Notes under the pieces: generated by a model
What the model was told of the DNA's origin: nothing
The model's database searches: none
What the model saw: only the letters and a program-made list of their open reading frames with translations
NCBI GenBank assembly: GCA_934045905.1
Contig: OW203763.1
Span: 20,280,948 to 20,344,947 of the forward strand
From: Leuctra nigra
Taxonomy: Eukaryota > Arthropoda > Insecta > Plecoptera > Leuctridae
Length of the DNA stretch: 64,000 nucleotides
Direction: 5' to 3'
Translations under genes and position numbers: made by a program
In this document: piece by piece, positions 37,501 to 52,500 of the stretch
Numbering within the stretch: the stretch's first letter is position 1
How the letters are laid out: every line of letters begins with the position of its first letter

Positions 37501-40500
37501 TTTCGGGGGTCATCCTTCCTCTTAACCTCATGGATTTCTTACATATGTTTTCATGGTTTTTTCGTATTTACTTCAACAATATCCGTTGAGAGTGTATGTT
37601 CAATTTGTGGGATGAAAATGAAATATATATTTTGCGTTTCATAATAAATATATGATCTCGTAAGGGGAAAACTCTACAGAAAAATCAAACAAACTTTTCT
37701 TTCTTTCAATCATCCAGCGATACATAAAAGTGATTTCTGTAAACAAACGTTCCTGCGTACTTCGAGGGCCCGAGGGAGTTAAAAGAAAACATTGTTAATT
37801 TTGTGAAGCATTCAATATTTATATTTACAACAAAAAGTCGCTGTACGAAATAGGTTTCAGCAGAGCAGCAATTTATTTTTTATAAATTGTTAAATTTATA
37901 CATTCAACTGGTTACGCAATTAGTAGTAACTTTTCATAAGGCGTCAAACACTCCCGAACGGTTGGTAGGATTAGACTTGTGCATAGCGAGCAACGTGCTT
38001 GAATTAATTTTGTAAATAAATGTTGCCATATAACACAATTTTTCAAGTTTTTATACCTAACGGTATCGCGAAAGATGGGTTTAGAATCGACTCAAAAGGC
38101 GCCATTATTTTGAAAAATAAAGCGTTTTATAGTTATCAAAATTTTGCATAAAGAAAAAGAGAAACCCCAATCGGTTTTATCTGACAATGAAAACTTAAAG
38201 GCTAAATCCCATTATCCCTAGAAATTAACCTCCTTTTAAACTTTTATATATAAGCTAATCATATTTATTTTTAAATGGGCAGAAACACATTAAATTGTAA
38301 CTTAAAGTCACGGATTCAGAGTTTCATTGTTTCGTTCAGAGCAGGAGAGCATTTCTTATCGACTAGAAGTTCTCCGCAACGTGGAAGAAGTGATCTGTTC
38401 GAACATTGAACACCGATCAATGCTACACTTAATTCTACTTAATTAGTTGAGTAATTGAAATTAATTGTTTTCGCAAGACAATAAATTAAATCAACGACTG
38501 ACTTGACTCACAGACTAAGATACGTTAAGACACAAATAGAGATACAGAAGGTCTTAAGACAACTGAATGGCAACACACAATGGATATATACAATTAAAAA
38601 TAAAGACGAAGTTATCTTTTTGTGTATTGACGAGGAAAACATTATCTTTAGACCTTGTCTCGATAGCATTTTGTTACACAACAAGTTATAATCTTGGTAC
38701 AAAGTGGAGGTAGCTTTCAGAAAGAAAAGTTAGAAGACAGACAATTATTATACGTTATTGCTGTTGTCATGCCCTGCTCTATGCAACCGCGAAATAATTG
38801 GAACAGAATCTACACGAATGGGATTCATATCATGAGCGGTATATCCGTTTTATTAGCTTTTTTTAAGGTTTAAAGTCTAATTTGAAGTCCAGTTAAAAGG
38901 AATAAAGGAGTTATATGCGTCCAGTCGACGTTTTAGAACTTAAACCCTGTATACACTTATAATTAACCGGAAAAATGGAGCAGTTTTATGTGGATTCTAT
39001 TACCCTTCTCTCGTGGTACAGAGAGTACTGCTTTATCTAGGTTATTATTTAATTCGAAAAAAGCAGCTGTAAAAGCAGCTTGTAACATGCAAAACATTAA
39101 TGCAAAATTAAAAATATTTAACTTCGTTTAAGCTTTTCCCAAATACTTTAATAAGGTATAATATGAAAGAAGTTTAGTGCAGTTACCTAGTGCTAGTTTT
39201 TTTAACACATGCAAAAATGATTATATGACTCAACAATATATAGTAATTTTACCATATAATAAAAAGTTTATGAAATTTTAAAAGAATTTTATTATTTTAG
39301 AGAATAAAATACTAAATTGAAGACCGAATTAAATTAATACAAAATTTATTTAAATTTGTTTTTCTCGAGAGAAGGGTAAAATGTTAAGGGTAATTAGTAG
39401 CCCAAACGCCCCTTACTTTATCTATTCAACTTGTATCATCGGATCCCGACCTTGTACGTAATCATTCGCCAATGTCACGAGCGTAGATGGGAACAATACG
39501 TCGTTAGTGGCATGTAAAAAAAGATCACCAACTCACCGTAAACTCGCATGTCCCCTGAATGACTCTCCTCGCCCACTCGATTCGACGCCGTGCATTGATA
39601 AATGCCGCCATCTTCGACCTGGACATTGCTGATATTCACGTGGCTGATGACATCACCCAACAATGTCACGTATTGCCCAATCACGAACCTGAAAACAAAG
39701 ATTCAAAGATAAGAAGGCTTTTTGGATTCTTAAATCTATCGCAGAGTGTGCCATGTTGACCCACCGACTACTGATTAGAAACTTCGAGTACAAGTTGTGC
39801 CGAGTTGACCCACCGACTACTTACCGAATGCGTGAGGCGGACGGAACTACCGACTACTAAATAGTAAACAAGAGTCAATCGCAGTTTGTTTCGAGTTGAC
39901 CCACTGACTACTGAATGAAGAACGAACATTGGTAAAAATTCTAAAACTCGCATTTGTATGTAGACTTGCCTATAGAAGAATTATACAGTTTAACACGAAT
40001 TAATTTAGAAATAATAATAATATCAACATATAATCGCTTATTATTTCATCGCCATTCAAATATTAAAAAATATCGCTAAAATTCAACTTCTGAATAAATA
40101 AAACATTTTTTCCTGCCGAATGTGCCATGATGACCTACCGACTACTGATTAAAAACTGCAAGTCCAGTTTGTGCCGAGTTGACCCACCGACTACTAACCG
40201 ACAGCGTGCGGCTGAGAGACCTACCGATTACTAACTACGGTCAATCGCAATTTGTTTCGAGTTGACCCACTGACTACTGAATGACAGGTTTACATTGGGG
40301 GAAATTCTAAAACTAACATATAGAAATATGATATTCTTTGCAGTGAATTAATAAAATATTAATCATTTACAAGCCCTGAGTATTACATAACTAAATAAAG
40401 TGATTCGTTTGCATGTATAATAGATAAATTAGCTCTCAATCGTCACTTAAAGCACCGTATAAATAATGCAAACCAAGGACAGAATAATATAGGTTTGTCG

Positions 40501-43500
40501 TGTATTCTTGCTTTGAGCATTTCAAGATGAAGTAACTGAATTTTGGAAATACATTTGAGATTTAGCTCTCAGTTGAACTTAATTACATTTCAGTTACGAA
40601 ATTTATCCTAATTTTACTTTAAGTTGTAAATTGAACTTAGACATTCCGAGATTTATGATATCACTATACAGAATTGGAAGACCTTTCAGAAGAAGAGCTT
40701 TGTCGCCAGTGGCGTTCTATGACCACTTCAAGTTGGACAATTTCATTTGCTAGACTGAACCGAATAGTGTAATGGCGGGTGACAATCGAAACTAATCCAT
40801 TCGAAATCTCGTTTTGGAGAGAATATCTCTTACAATTCTGGAGAACGAAAATTGAGGGATTTGAGATCGATATCCAATAGAGAAATGTAGCAATTCAGTT
40901 TATTTACAATCTTATTATTTTAGAGGCAGTAACTAAATTGTTCATAAGTCTTTCATTTTATCAGTTTTGGTGTACAATACATTACAATAATTTACAAGTA
41001 ATTCTGAATGTCTTTAAGACCCCAAAAAAAGTTCAATGGGCCAGACAACGCTCAAACCGACAGATCAAACTACTAAACTGATAGGACTGAAAATTTCACA
41101 TATTATAAAACACATACAATAGTTTGATCTGTGAAAGTTTCAAAATTTTTACTCGCACCGGTCGCACCGGTCAACGGATCGATTTGAAATTTGGCACACA
41201 CCTTCATCTCATACAAACTTGGACCTGTATAGTTTTTGAGAAAGATCCGTCAATAATTTAAAAAAATACATTTATTTTCATATAATATGCGTAGCATTTT
41301 AAAGAGTCCGTTGCGGCCGATCGGTGCTCCCCAATTCAAACGCGGAGGCGGCAGCTGCTTATATTCATCAACCTATTATTGTTAGAAAACGTAACAATTT
41401 TATCAATGACTGTTAGTTCTAGTTAGTTTACATGCGTGGATGTATACACCTATATAGTTTTTTTTCTTTGCTTGAAGAAGAGTATCTAGTTATTGTTTAT
41501 TGGAGTTTTCATATGAAGTATTTTTCATTCATGCAAAGGTTAACAAAACTCTTTGGCGACATGCGAAAGTTATGATTAATTGCAGAAATAGATTGGGTGT
41601 TTCAAAGAAATTGTGTTTACGAAATTAGATTTGATATCGATAAGTTTCTTAGTTCATAAAACGTATGAGGTAGTTACGCTAAATACAGACAGGGAGTAAT
41701 GACTGTTTGGATAATTATAATTTTTAACATATATTTTTGCTCATACATTTAGAAAATGTAAATTGTAAATTTTAGTAATGTAAATTTATGCCTAGAAATT
41801 ACTGAATTTTTTAATTATTTTTTGAACTTTTCAAAATAATTTTATTTTGTTTAATATTTTTGACTTTGAGTGTAGCTTTTACTAAGTCGCATTGAAAAGC
41901 ATGTGTTGCAGTCATTTTTTTCTTATTTGACTGGATTATTTTGTCGTGGACGTTTTCGGAATCATCGAGTGATAGCAAGGCAGTGGTGACGACTTGTTCC
42001 GATGATTATTGGAGTGTTTTAGGTAATTTTGATTCGAAGTGTTGCACGTACTGGTGCTCGCTTATCAACGCATTACACCGAGCGTTTTGGTGAAAGTATA
42101 CCTAAGGAGTATAATATAGCGAGTACAGTATAAGGATATACGGTAAGAAGGAGGCGACCGTGGCATATTAGTAGGAACCTTCCCATCATTTGCCTTTTGA
42201 AACAACGAAATAATTCAGCAGGTACTGGAGCCAACATTCTGATCGTTATTAAAATAGAGACGTGTAGCGTACTGGACTCGCTCAATAACCCTTCTAAGTT
42301 CAGGTAAATCTTAACTTTCATAATTTAAACATTATTATAAGTTCTTATTTACGCTACACGTCCCTATTTTAATAACGATCAAAATGATGGCTCAGTACTG
42401 AATTATTTCGTTGTTTTGAGAGGCAAATGTTGGGAAGGTTCCTTAAGCGGGCTGCCATTCAAATGGATTTCAAATGTTAATTTGAATTTCTGGGTCTCAA
42501 TGTATACGTACTCTCAATGTTGCATTTGAATTTTCACTAAAATCCCTAAGTGTTTAATAAAATCAGTATTATAGTTAGTAAGCTTACTGTGGTAACAGGA
42601 TTTTACCATGGATGATTTTACACACTGTTGTTTTTATTAAAACATTGTTATTTGATTTGTATTGGATTTGACAAGTTGGAAAACGTCCGTTTTTGAAGAT
42701 CGTTCCACATTTCAAAATTGCCGCTCGAAAACTGATGTTTTCGGAAAGAGTAGTATTTCCGATCTTCCTATCGTCAATGATAAATTCTTCATAAGACGTC
42801 TTCGTCCGGGTGTTCGCGGGTATGCCGACCGTCTCATCCACTCATTGGCGCTCGGTGGTCCAATTTCACTGCCTCCTACATGACATGGTCGCTGACTGCA
42901 TGTTCAGCTTGGTTCCGCGGACTGACATCCACCAGGCCGATGTCCAAGATGGCCGATGTAAACTGTCAGAAAGTGTTGTAAATGATATTTAACGCGAATT
43001 TTCACTAAAATACATGTGTTAATGAATTTGAAACGTAATAAAAGTGTTGTTAGTGTTTTATTTAATATAAAATCAATGTTACAATGTTACTATAATATAC
43101 TCGTGTTGATAATAACAAAACAATTGAGAAAGTGAGAGAAGCTGTGGCCGTCATGCATTTTCAAGGCTCCCTTTCGCCAGCCTGTTCCAAAAATCGGCCT
43201 GCAATTTTGCACACATACAAGGTATTGTAATCCAAGTGGCCTCGTGATAAGTTGTTGAACATAATCCTGTGCTTTTTTGAAATTTATACTGGAGGCTTGA
43301 CATAATAACGTCAAATTTTTGCATGGCCATTGACAAACATTTTAGTTTTTTTTTTGTAAATTTTCGGAATAACTTGCCGTTAAAAGTCTGTGTCGTCAGT
43401 GAGTTTTAAATTTTATGCGTTCTTGGATATATTTGTCAAGTTTCGTGATAGAAATGTCAGGTTTTTATAACTTCTCCAATGTTGATGCATTTCGTTTCGC

Positions 43501-46500
43501 TCTTTCCAAGTTTGTAGAGCAGAAACTTTCGAATTCGCATGCCATGGGAAGGCTCGCTTATCAACGCGTTACACAGAGCGTTTTCCTAGTTAATTATTTG
43601 TGCACTACTTTCTTTGGTCCTTTATCAATTCCTGACATATACTCGAATGATGTTTTAATGTAATACAGTTAGTTTTCTTGTTTTCTTTTCGTCTTTCTTA
43701 TTTTTCAAAATCATTATAAATACTTGTAATTATTCAATAAGAAGAGTTGCATGGTCGCTCTGAGTGACTACCAGCTTTATTTGCTTCATTTTTTTATTCC
43801 ACTAGCACAAAATGGCTTTTCATTATGCTGGCCTCTTCCAACGTAAATAGTTAATTACTTTTCCTTTTGAAGTCTTGGCATTAATTTTGTTTATTTGTCT
43901 GTTCTTAGAGTAGGCTTATGGTTATTGGAAGAAAAATGTATTTAAAATTTAAACTTAATTGTTTTTCTTTTAAAAAAGAACGTACTGTATCGAATGTGCT
44001 CTGGATGAATCGTCAGCAGAATCGACAAGATAACAATATATTTTCATTTGATAACAAATGTTCAAGTATTAAATATGTAAAATTAAATAAAAATCGATAT
44101 TAACTACTATTTTGGATTTTTTTAAGTTACCACTGTCGAAGACAGTCAATCATCAATTTTCAATCGAGTTTTCCTCTAAGTGTGGCTGGGTATTCGAAGT
44201 TTTGTTTGTAAAATATTTTACTGGAAAAGCACCTAGACTGTTATGAAAACTCTTCATTTTCGTCAATTTTTTGTCCACCTCAAGCCATCAAAACTGACGT
44301 AACTATTTTTGTATCGAATAATTTGCAACTTCATTGCCAGTTTCAGAAGTGACACTTTCAAAAAAGTTCAAATTAATTAGTTTTAATCTGACGATTGACG
44401 TAAATGTGCGTTATAACCTCGATTAAAAGATCTTCTAATAATGTTCAATCACGATAGAGGGGAGGTAGAATTCGAGCTTGTCCACTTCCCGGAAAATGTC
44501 CAATCTTCCGTGATGCCGTCTCACCACGGCTCTTTCCTCGTACGAAATATTTACTAAACTGAAATGCGTTGCGGTTTCCAAGAAGTCCCATCTCATCATA
44601 TGCCGTCTCACATCATAAGAGTGACAAGTCATATTGATTATCTGATTTCACCATTCTTCTCCGTTTCTTCCCCGCATAAACCGAGGTAGGTATAATAATA
44701 TGAAGGAAACAATGCATTACTCATCATGACAGGTTTGTAATAAGATGTCTCAAAAACTAGGAACGAGCTCTACTAGGATTTTGATGCCAAAGACGACATA
44801 AATGAACAAAAGAGAGATGATTTGTGACTTGCAAGTATTTTCTCCTTTGTCTTGGGCTCTTTTCATGTAACTCTTTGGGAGGAGACATGAAGAGTTGAGT
44901 GAGAAGGTTGATATTCATCGTAATTCTACTGGCATAGTGAACATGTCTTGGAAAATGTTAAACTAATGATGCCACTTTTGAAGTTTATAGTTCGCTTAAT
45001 AATCTAAGAAAGCGTTGTCCTACATTCTGTGATATAGTGACGTAGATGTCATTGATGTCAACTGTACTTTGTCATAGATTTCAGAGACTTGCGAGAATAA
45101 TTTTTTCTTCAATGAACAGCGTTACTTTTTTGCGACCTTTTTCATTGCACAAATAGGCAATTAGTTTTTTCTGGACAAAACAAATTTAATCTTAGTAGAA
45201 TATATGAGGAAATGCCACACGCGCGATTCATTCTTAATAGTGATTTTAGTTTTCCTTCTTATTAATAAAATGTTTCAAAATACATGCTAATAACGCTGAT
45301 AACCTCGCTGTAATATAATATTGAACATATTTGATGTCTCTGATAATTCCTCCAGACACGTTAAATGTAGGTAACTAAAAAAAATCTGATTAAAAAATAA
45401 CTGATAAAAAATAACATATCGGGAGCAAACGCCAGTTAAGGAAATTATTTAGATCAGGGCGAAATCAGGGATCAGGGGTAATGAAAATAATTTGTAAAAA
45501 TTCAACAATGTGAAGAGGTAAAATATTATACTATGAGTTTCAAGGTCCGCGGGCTTTCCGTCTCATTTGAACCTGAGAAACCATGCAATCGCCAGGACGT
45601 GATTAACAGAACAAAGCGCCAGTAGTAATCCAACACCATTCTCATCTTGATTTACTTTAATGTTCGCTCAACGCAATAAATTATGATTAAGCTGGACTAA
45701 TGAAAGATCATAGAGCACTGCGGTGTCGGAATTGTATACGTATATTAATGTATTGATCTCAAGGGATTGCCGCTTTTTTTGTAATTAACATCTAAAGATG
45801 GGAAAATATCTCTTATAGAAACTCCATAATATTGTTAAGTATTTTATTTAAGAAAAGCTAATATTTATGGTTAGACGCTTTAACCTGCGTTTGCATTTCT
45901 ATAAATTAGTTTGTGAAATATATCATTGGTGCAGTTGAGGCAAATTGGCTGAGAGCAAGGAAAGATCATAAAAAAGGTGAATAATGAATACATAAAGACA
46001 AAAACTATCAAAATCAAATCTAGCTACAGTAGTAATTGGTGGTTTGATAGTGAAATCAAAAAGGCACAAAAAGAAAGGAATTACCTGCACAAATTAGCTA
46101 AAAGGAATCACACGGACAATGAAGTTCTTTGGTCAAACTATAAAAATAAAAGGAATGAAGTTCTTACATTGATCAGAAATAAGAAAAGACAATTTTACGA
46201 AAAGAAAATTAATGATAATAAATATAAGCCAAAAGAATTATGGAAAGTACTTAAACTGCTCTATAGGGGAAAGGGGGAAGAGATTTCTAACAAACTAAAT
46301 TTTAATCATAAACTTGTATTAGGAACAGAAAGTATAGCCAGTCATTTCAACAACTACTTTGTTAATAGTGTTGAGGATATTGCTAAAAATATTCTGAGCT
46401 GCGTGTCAAAGGATCAGGAAACAATTAGAATTCCGGAAATTATAATAGATGGATCAGGTTTTAATTCATTCCCAAATATAAGTGAACAAAGGGTTGAAGA

Positions 46501-49500
46501 AGTGATAAAAAGGTTGAGGGAAGTTTCACCATGTGAGGATGCCATAAACAAACAAATTATTAAAATAGCTTCCCCAATCATTATAAAATTCTTAACACAA
46601 ATATTTAACAAATCACTTAAAAGTGGAGTAGTCCCAAATATATTAAAGTTAGCTTCAATTATTCCAATTCCGAAAGTCCCCAAGGCAATTGACGGAGAAA
46701 ACTTTCGACCTATAAATACATTGCACATCTTTGAAAAAATATTAGAGTATATAGTTAAAGATTTTATTGATGAATATCTAACTGAAAGCAAAATTTTAAT
46801 GGAGCACCAGTCGGGGTTTAGAGAAAAACACAGCTGTGAAAGTAGCATTCAATTTGTGATTAATGAGTGGAAAACGAACCTTAGTAATAATCAAATCACG
46901 GTAGCCGTTTTCATTGACTTAAAGAGAGCTTTTGAAACGATCGATAGGAAATTATTAATTGAAAAACTAATCAGATATGGCTTCAAAGGTAATGTAATCA
47001 AATGGCTAGAGTCATATCTAAGTACGCGGACTCAGAGAGTCATATACGGTAAAAGTAGATCGGATACAATTGAAAATAAAATTGGGGTGCCTCAGGGAGC
47101 AGTTTTGGGGCCGCTGCTGTTCATTTTATATATCAATGATATTTGTAGTGTTTTAAAGCATTGCAAAATTCAACTCTATGCAGATGATGCATTAATTACA
47201 TGTTGTGGCACGGATATGGATACTATACTCAATAAACTTAATGAAGACTTAAACAAGATTGAAACATGGCTGAAAGAGAATAGGATGAAAATTAATGTTA
47301 GTAAAACAAAGGCTATGATAATTTGTTCAAAAAAAATTAGACATACAGTGATTGATGTGCATAGAACATGTAATATTGTAATAGAGTCAGAAAATATTGA
47401 AATAGTGAAAGAATACAAATATCTGGGGATAATTATAGACCAGGATCTCAATTTTAAACAACATGCTTCATATATTATTAAAAAAATTGCCCGAAAGACT
47501 GGTTTATTCAGAAGAATTAGTGGATGTCTGCCTTTAGAATCCAAAATACTTATATATCAATCTATTATTTTACCACACATCGACTATTGTAGCTCTGTAT
47601 TATTTCTCCTGAGGAAAAATGAAATTGATATAATGCAAAAGATTCAAAATAAGGCTATGAGAGCTATCTTGCGAGTTAATAAATACACGAACATTAACAA
47701 AATGCTAAACGCACTGTGTTGGCTCAATGTTAGAGACAGGGTTTTACTGAACTCGATGACTTTTATTTATAAGATCACTAATGGACTAACTCCGAATTAC
47801 TTAAGCAGTATTTTAGCAATGAATGTAAATGTACATGATTATAATACAAGAATAAAAAATAATTTAAGTATTGTCAGAACATTGTCAAAATTTACAGACA
47901 ACTCAATATTTCATAAAGGTATTGTAATATATAATAGAATTCCACTAGAAATTAGAGAAAGTGATTCACCAAAAATGTTCAGAAGGGAGTGTTGTAAGTT
48001 AATTAAAAATAGAATGTTGACTCCACTGCCACATGAGAATGTTGGTTTTTGGTTGAATGATGTTTAATTAGAAATTTAGAATCTCTAGGAAATGTATGTA
48101 ATGTTAGTAAATAGAATTATGATGAAGGGTTGTAACATGTAATTTATGAATGTAATAGAAAAATAGCAAATATGCTAAATAAAGGATTTACTACTACTAC
48201 TCAATTGCTGTGCAATGAAGAGATAAATTCTCGAACCAATTCGCATAGATTATGCTGAATTTTCTAAGATGGGAAATTGTATAAGATAATAGAAGAAAAT
48301 TGCATTTAAATGAGAAGTGTTGAGGAAAATAAAACATGTAACAAAAGAAGGGAAAATCCATTGTGAAAATGGGGAGGTCATCTTATTAAAATGAAAATGT
48401 GGAAAATACAGTTAGGAAAAACCTGTAAAAGCACAATATTTTAAGCTATAAAACAGATAAAAGCAAATGGAGAAAGTTGCATTATAGAGAACGAATTTGC
48501 CACAAGGACTATTTCGTTCTACTAGACACACGCAAAAGAGGCACACCAAATAAATAAAATTTTATATTGTGTATACATTTAGAGAAATGCCGAGTAAGAA
48601 TTTAAAAGAAGGAAACGAACACGTGCATAAATGTACACGTGTACAGGAACGCGATGTTTAAGATACAACAATCTTCACACGAATCGCTTCTAATCGTTTT
48701 CTACTGTTTTTCTTTTACGTAAACGCAGTTGACAAATTCAATCGACAGGTCCGCTCTGTATGACGCGGTATTTCTAATACCCCATTACATTCGATCAGGC
48801 ATCGAAACGCATAGCAGCGTTTCTCAGACGCACACGTAGTCACATTTCATGTGGTTCAAAGAGCTTTAGAACATTGTATGCTGGAGACAGGTTTCTTGGA
48901 AGATAACTTTATAAGTTCTCTTCTACAGTCAGTTCTTCAGGAGATAAAAATTTCATTCGGTTCACAAAAGTTCTAAGGCAGATTGTAGTATTGCTTTCAA
49001 GTCAACTAATAGGTTACAATCAATCACATTCATTCTTTCCACTTGATTACACTTTTCTGGATTTTTTCCGGATCACCCAAACGTTAGCAAATTAACAATT
49101 GTATTTTGTACGATATTTTTTCTTAACATTGCCTAAACATTTTATAATTAATTTTAAACTTTCCAAACACAATGTTCCAAGAATTTGAAAAATTCTGGAT
49201 AAGATAGAATTTACACCAACACAATTGTAATGGGAAAGAACTAAATAAACTTATAATAACGCAGTATATTCGAGCAGACATCGAGGCTCATATTTCTCAG
49301 CGTTCCTCAAAAGCATACGTCACATGTGATTTGGTTGGAAGAGCTTTCAACAATACTGGAGACAGTTTGGTGGGAAGATATCTCTCGAAGTAATTTCGTT
49401 ATATTACTACGTAGATAATCTGACAAAACTTTGTTGAAATCTCAGATAATACGGTCCACCGTCAAACAGATTCCTCAAAATTATAGACACAGTTCGTATC

Positions 49501-52500
49501 TAGTTGTAAATTTAGTTAAGTCCCGATGAAAGAAAAGTTGCTAACACCCGCCCTTTAGATCAAACAAAGTCCACGAGAAGCGACATATAAACATCACGTT
49601 CCTCAACTAACTAGTAATTCGAGTTAATCTCCTCCGTCAAAGTGAGGTGACCCGGTCCCCTGTAATCACCCCGCAATCATCCGCCTCTCACCTCTCGTTC
49701 TGCGGCAGTGCGAAACCGTCCAGCCTCCACGTGATCTGCGGCGTCGGATTCCCCGTCGCGATGCACTTGAGCGAGACGGGGGGCCCCGGCTGCAGCGTCT
49801 GCCGGATGAACTTGTAGAGGAGGCGCGGATGAGCGGCGCCCAGACGTAGCTGGACAGTGCTCTGCGCGCTGTCGTCCTCGCCGCGGACGATGCACTGGTA
49901 CATGCCGGCGTCCTCGCGCTGTACCTTCTCCAGCACCAGTCTGGAACCATTTAGTACAACAGTTCTTTATTTATCAAGCACTCGAATGTGTCGAATCATT
50001 TTACCGGTTAGAACTAGGTAAATAGACATTCAAACATTTTTTATTCGTTCGTAAAAATATGTATCAAGTTGACATTTCTGGGACTTTCCTCCCAGAATTG
50101 TAAATCAGTATATTTTTTCGATTTTTGGATTCTAGTACAGTTTTCACGGTTTTCTCGTATATAATTTTTGATATGCAATGAGATACAAACACATAGTTAC
50201 TGCCCATTTCTCAAAGATAATTGCAGAAAGCAAAAGGATTTCTTCCCAAACTGGATCTGGCTTCCTGTTAATAATGCCCTGACAAAAAATTGCCCTGATT
50301 TTTAAATAGTAATTTGATATTGAAATAATTGAACTTCACAATAATTCAGTGTAATGATCTTACTATTAACCACGTGGTACATCAAAGTAAAGAGCCAACC
50401 CCGCCAACCCCGCCAACCCCAACTCCCGCCAACTTTAAAAACCTCAAAATAAGTCTAAAGATTATTAATTAATAATTAGTAGGTTTATGTAGCATAAGTA
50501 AGGAGGATTTTAAAGAATAATAAAGTACCTATATGAGGTTTTTTATACATTTTTCTTACGATATCTAGGAAGCTGATAAGAGTTTTGCAGAAAAGCGTTT
50601 TAAACCAACCAATCAAAACTGCCTTACAGCCTTGAGTTACGTATATAGCCCGTCACAAAAATAAGACTTACAGGGTGATCATCAGCTACAAAAAGCATTT
50701 TCTCAAAAGCGCAATACTGAATGTTACTTTCCTGAAATGCGTAACACTACATCGAACTACATACAACCCCCCCCCCCCCCCCCCTCCCTACCCCTCGCCT
50801 CGCGTATCGTGCGTAGGTTTACAGCAGGTGAACACCCACAGTTAATCGAAAAGTCGGTTCCTTTGTAGAAGACGTCATATTGTTTGTACTAGAAACCACA
50901 TTTTAGATCTTTCGCTTTTATTCAAAGACAGTACTTACGTAAGATCTTTCAAAACCGAATATGAATGTTTCAGTACAAGTTCCGACATTCAAATTGTATT
51001 AAAGGCAAGAGAGCAATAAAGAAGATAATTCAAATTGTTAATATTAAGTGTCTGTCTGAGCTTAATTAAACCTAACCGCAACACAATTTTGTCAGGTTTC
51101 AGACCGGAGTGCATGATATTTAAACTTCATATTGCACGCGCGAATATTCTAGATTTAGAGTACTGAAAGCATCACACGATGTGTGAGGATTGGAAATGAG
51201 AAAGTGATCAAGCAACAAAGATTCAACAAGCTATGTAATTAATTTAATTAATTTCAAGGAACACTCTGTCAGTTTCTGCGCGCTCTCTCGACAAGGGATT
51301 TCATTCTTCAGTCCAAGTGATAGGAACAATAAGATGCAGAGTTAAAACCCAAGATACTTGCGTGTTGAAAGCTTCCACCATAATCCAAAGAAATACAACG
51401 TTTAAAGTAATTGCTCTTCACAACCATTATCAATTTGAATCCAATTACGAGAGTAATGTCTAAGTAAATAACAAGGTAATCTGAAACTTAACGTATTTGT
51501 CTACCTCGCGATGTTTACCCCACGAGATCTTTCTTGACACGGATTGCTCCTGGCTGACGTGTTCTTCGGTTTCCTCTCAATTTCTAAGCGACGACCGCCT
51601 CCATCCCACCGTCCTTCCTCCCTTTCATCGTCATAACCTCATAATCATCATTCACCATTCACCGGGCGTCTTTCACCAGACGCAGAGCGACGGAAAACCC
51701 ATTAAAGAAACTGCTTAATATTAAAACATAATCCTACTTACATGAAATAAAATGTATTGAGTTAAAGCTCCTTTATAATTTAAAATCAAATTTGCTCTCT
51801 CCGAAGGCTATTTTATTAGCACACTTTATAATTTTATAATGTGCCGTACAAGGTAAATAGATGATTAATTGGCCCCTGTGATTTTTTGAAACTATAATTC
51901 CAACAAATTCATATGGTCATCAACTTTTGTAAGAATAAGTTCAACGAGGTACGCATTCTAGGACAGCATTTATCTCCAAAGCTATCAACAATGAGACAAC
52001 CTTTCTAAATGAATGTTGTCACCAAGTCTAGATCGCAATCACGGGTAACGTTGTCTGGGAGTTCTGAAGTCGCAATTATTTCTTGGCGGACATTGCGCTC
52101 TGTCTGCGCGAGTGATCGGCTAAAACGCCTCGACCAAGACGGAAACGCGGAACTGAGGCAACCTGCCAGGGCGCGGCGCTGTCAACTGCGAGAGAGAGAG
52201 AAAAAAAACTTGCAAACTTTGGATTTGGGTCCGGAGTTTTGCATCGCAATTAAGAGGAACGTAGACGCTCGCGGTTCTTAAAAGTGACTTCATGTTTTGA
52301 CTTCTCATTATTAAACTTTAACATAATATCTCTTCGTGGGCAAAATTCGAACGCACTCAACTAAATAATGCTCCGCGAACCGGAGTACAACAAACCCGCC
52401 ACTCCGGGTACGTTTTGAAGACGCTGAAAACATGTTTAGCAAAATAATTGAGAAATAAATAGATGTGTACCTACACTCAAAACAAGAAACTGATTTTTTT

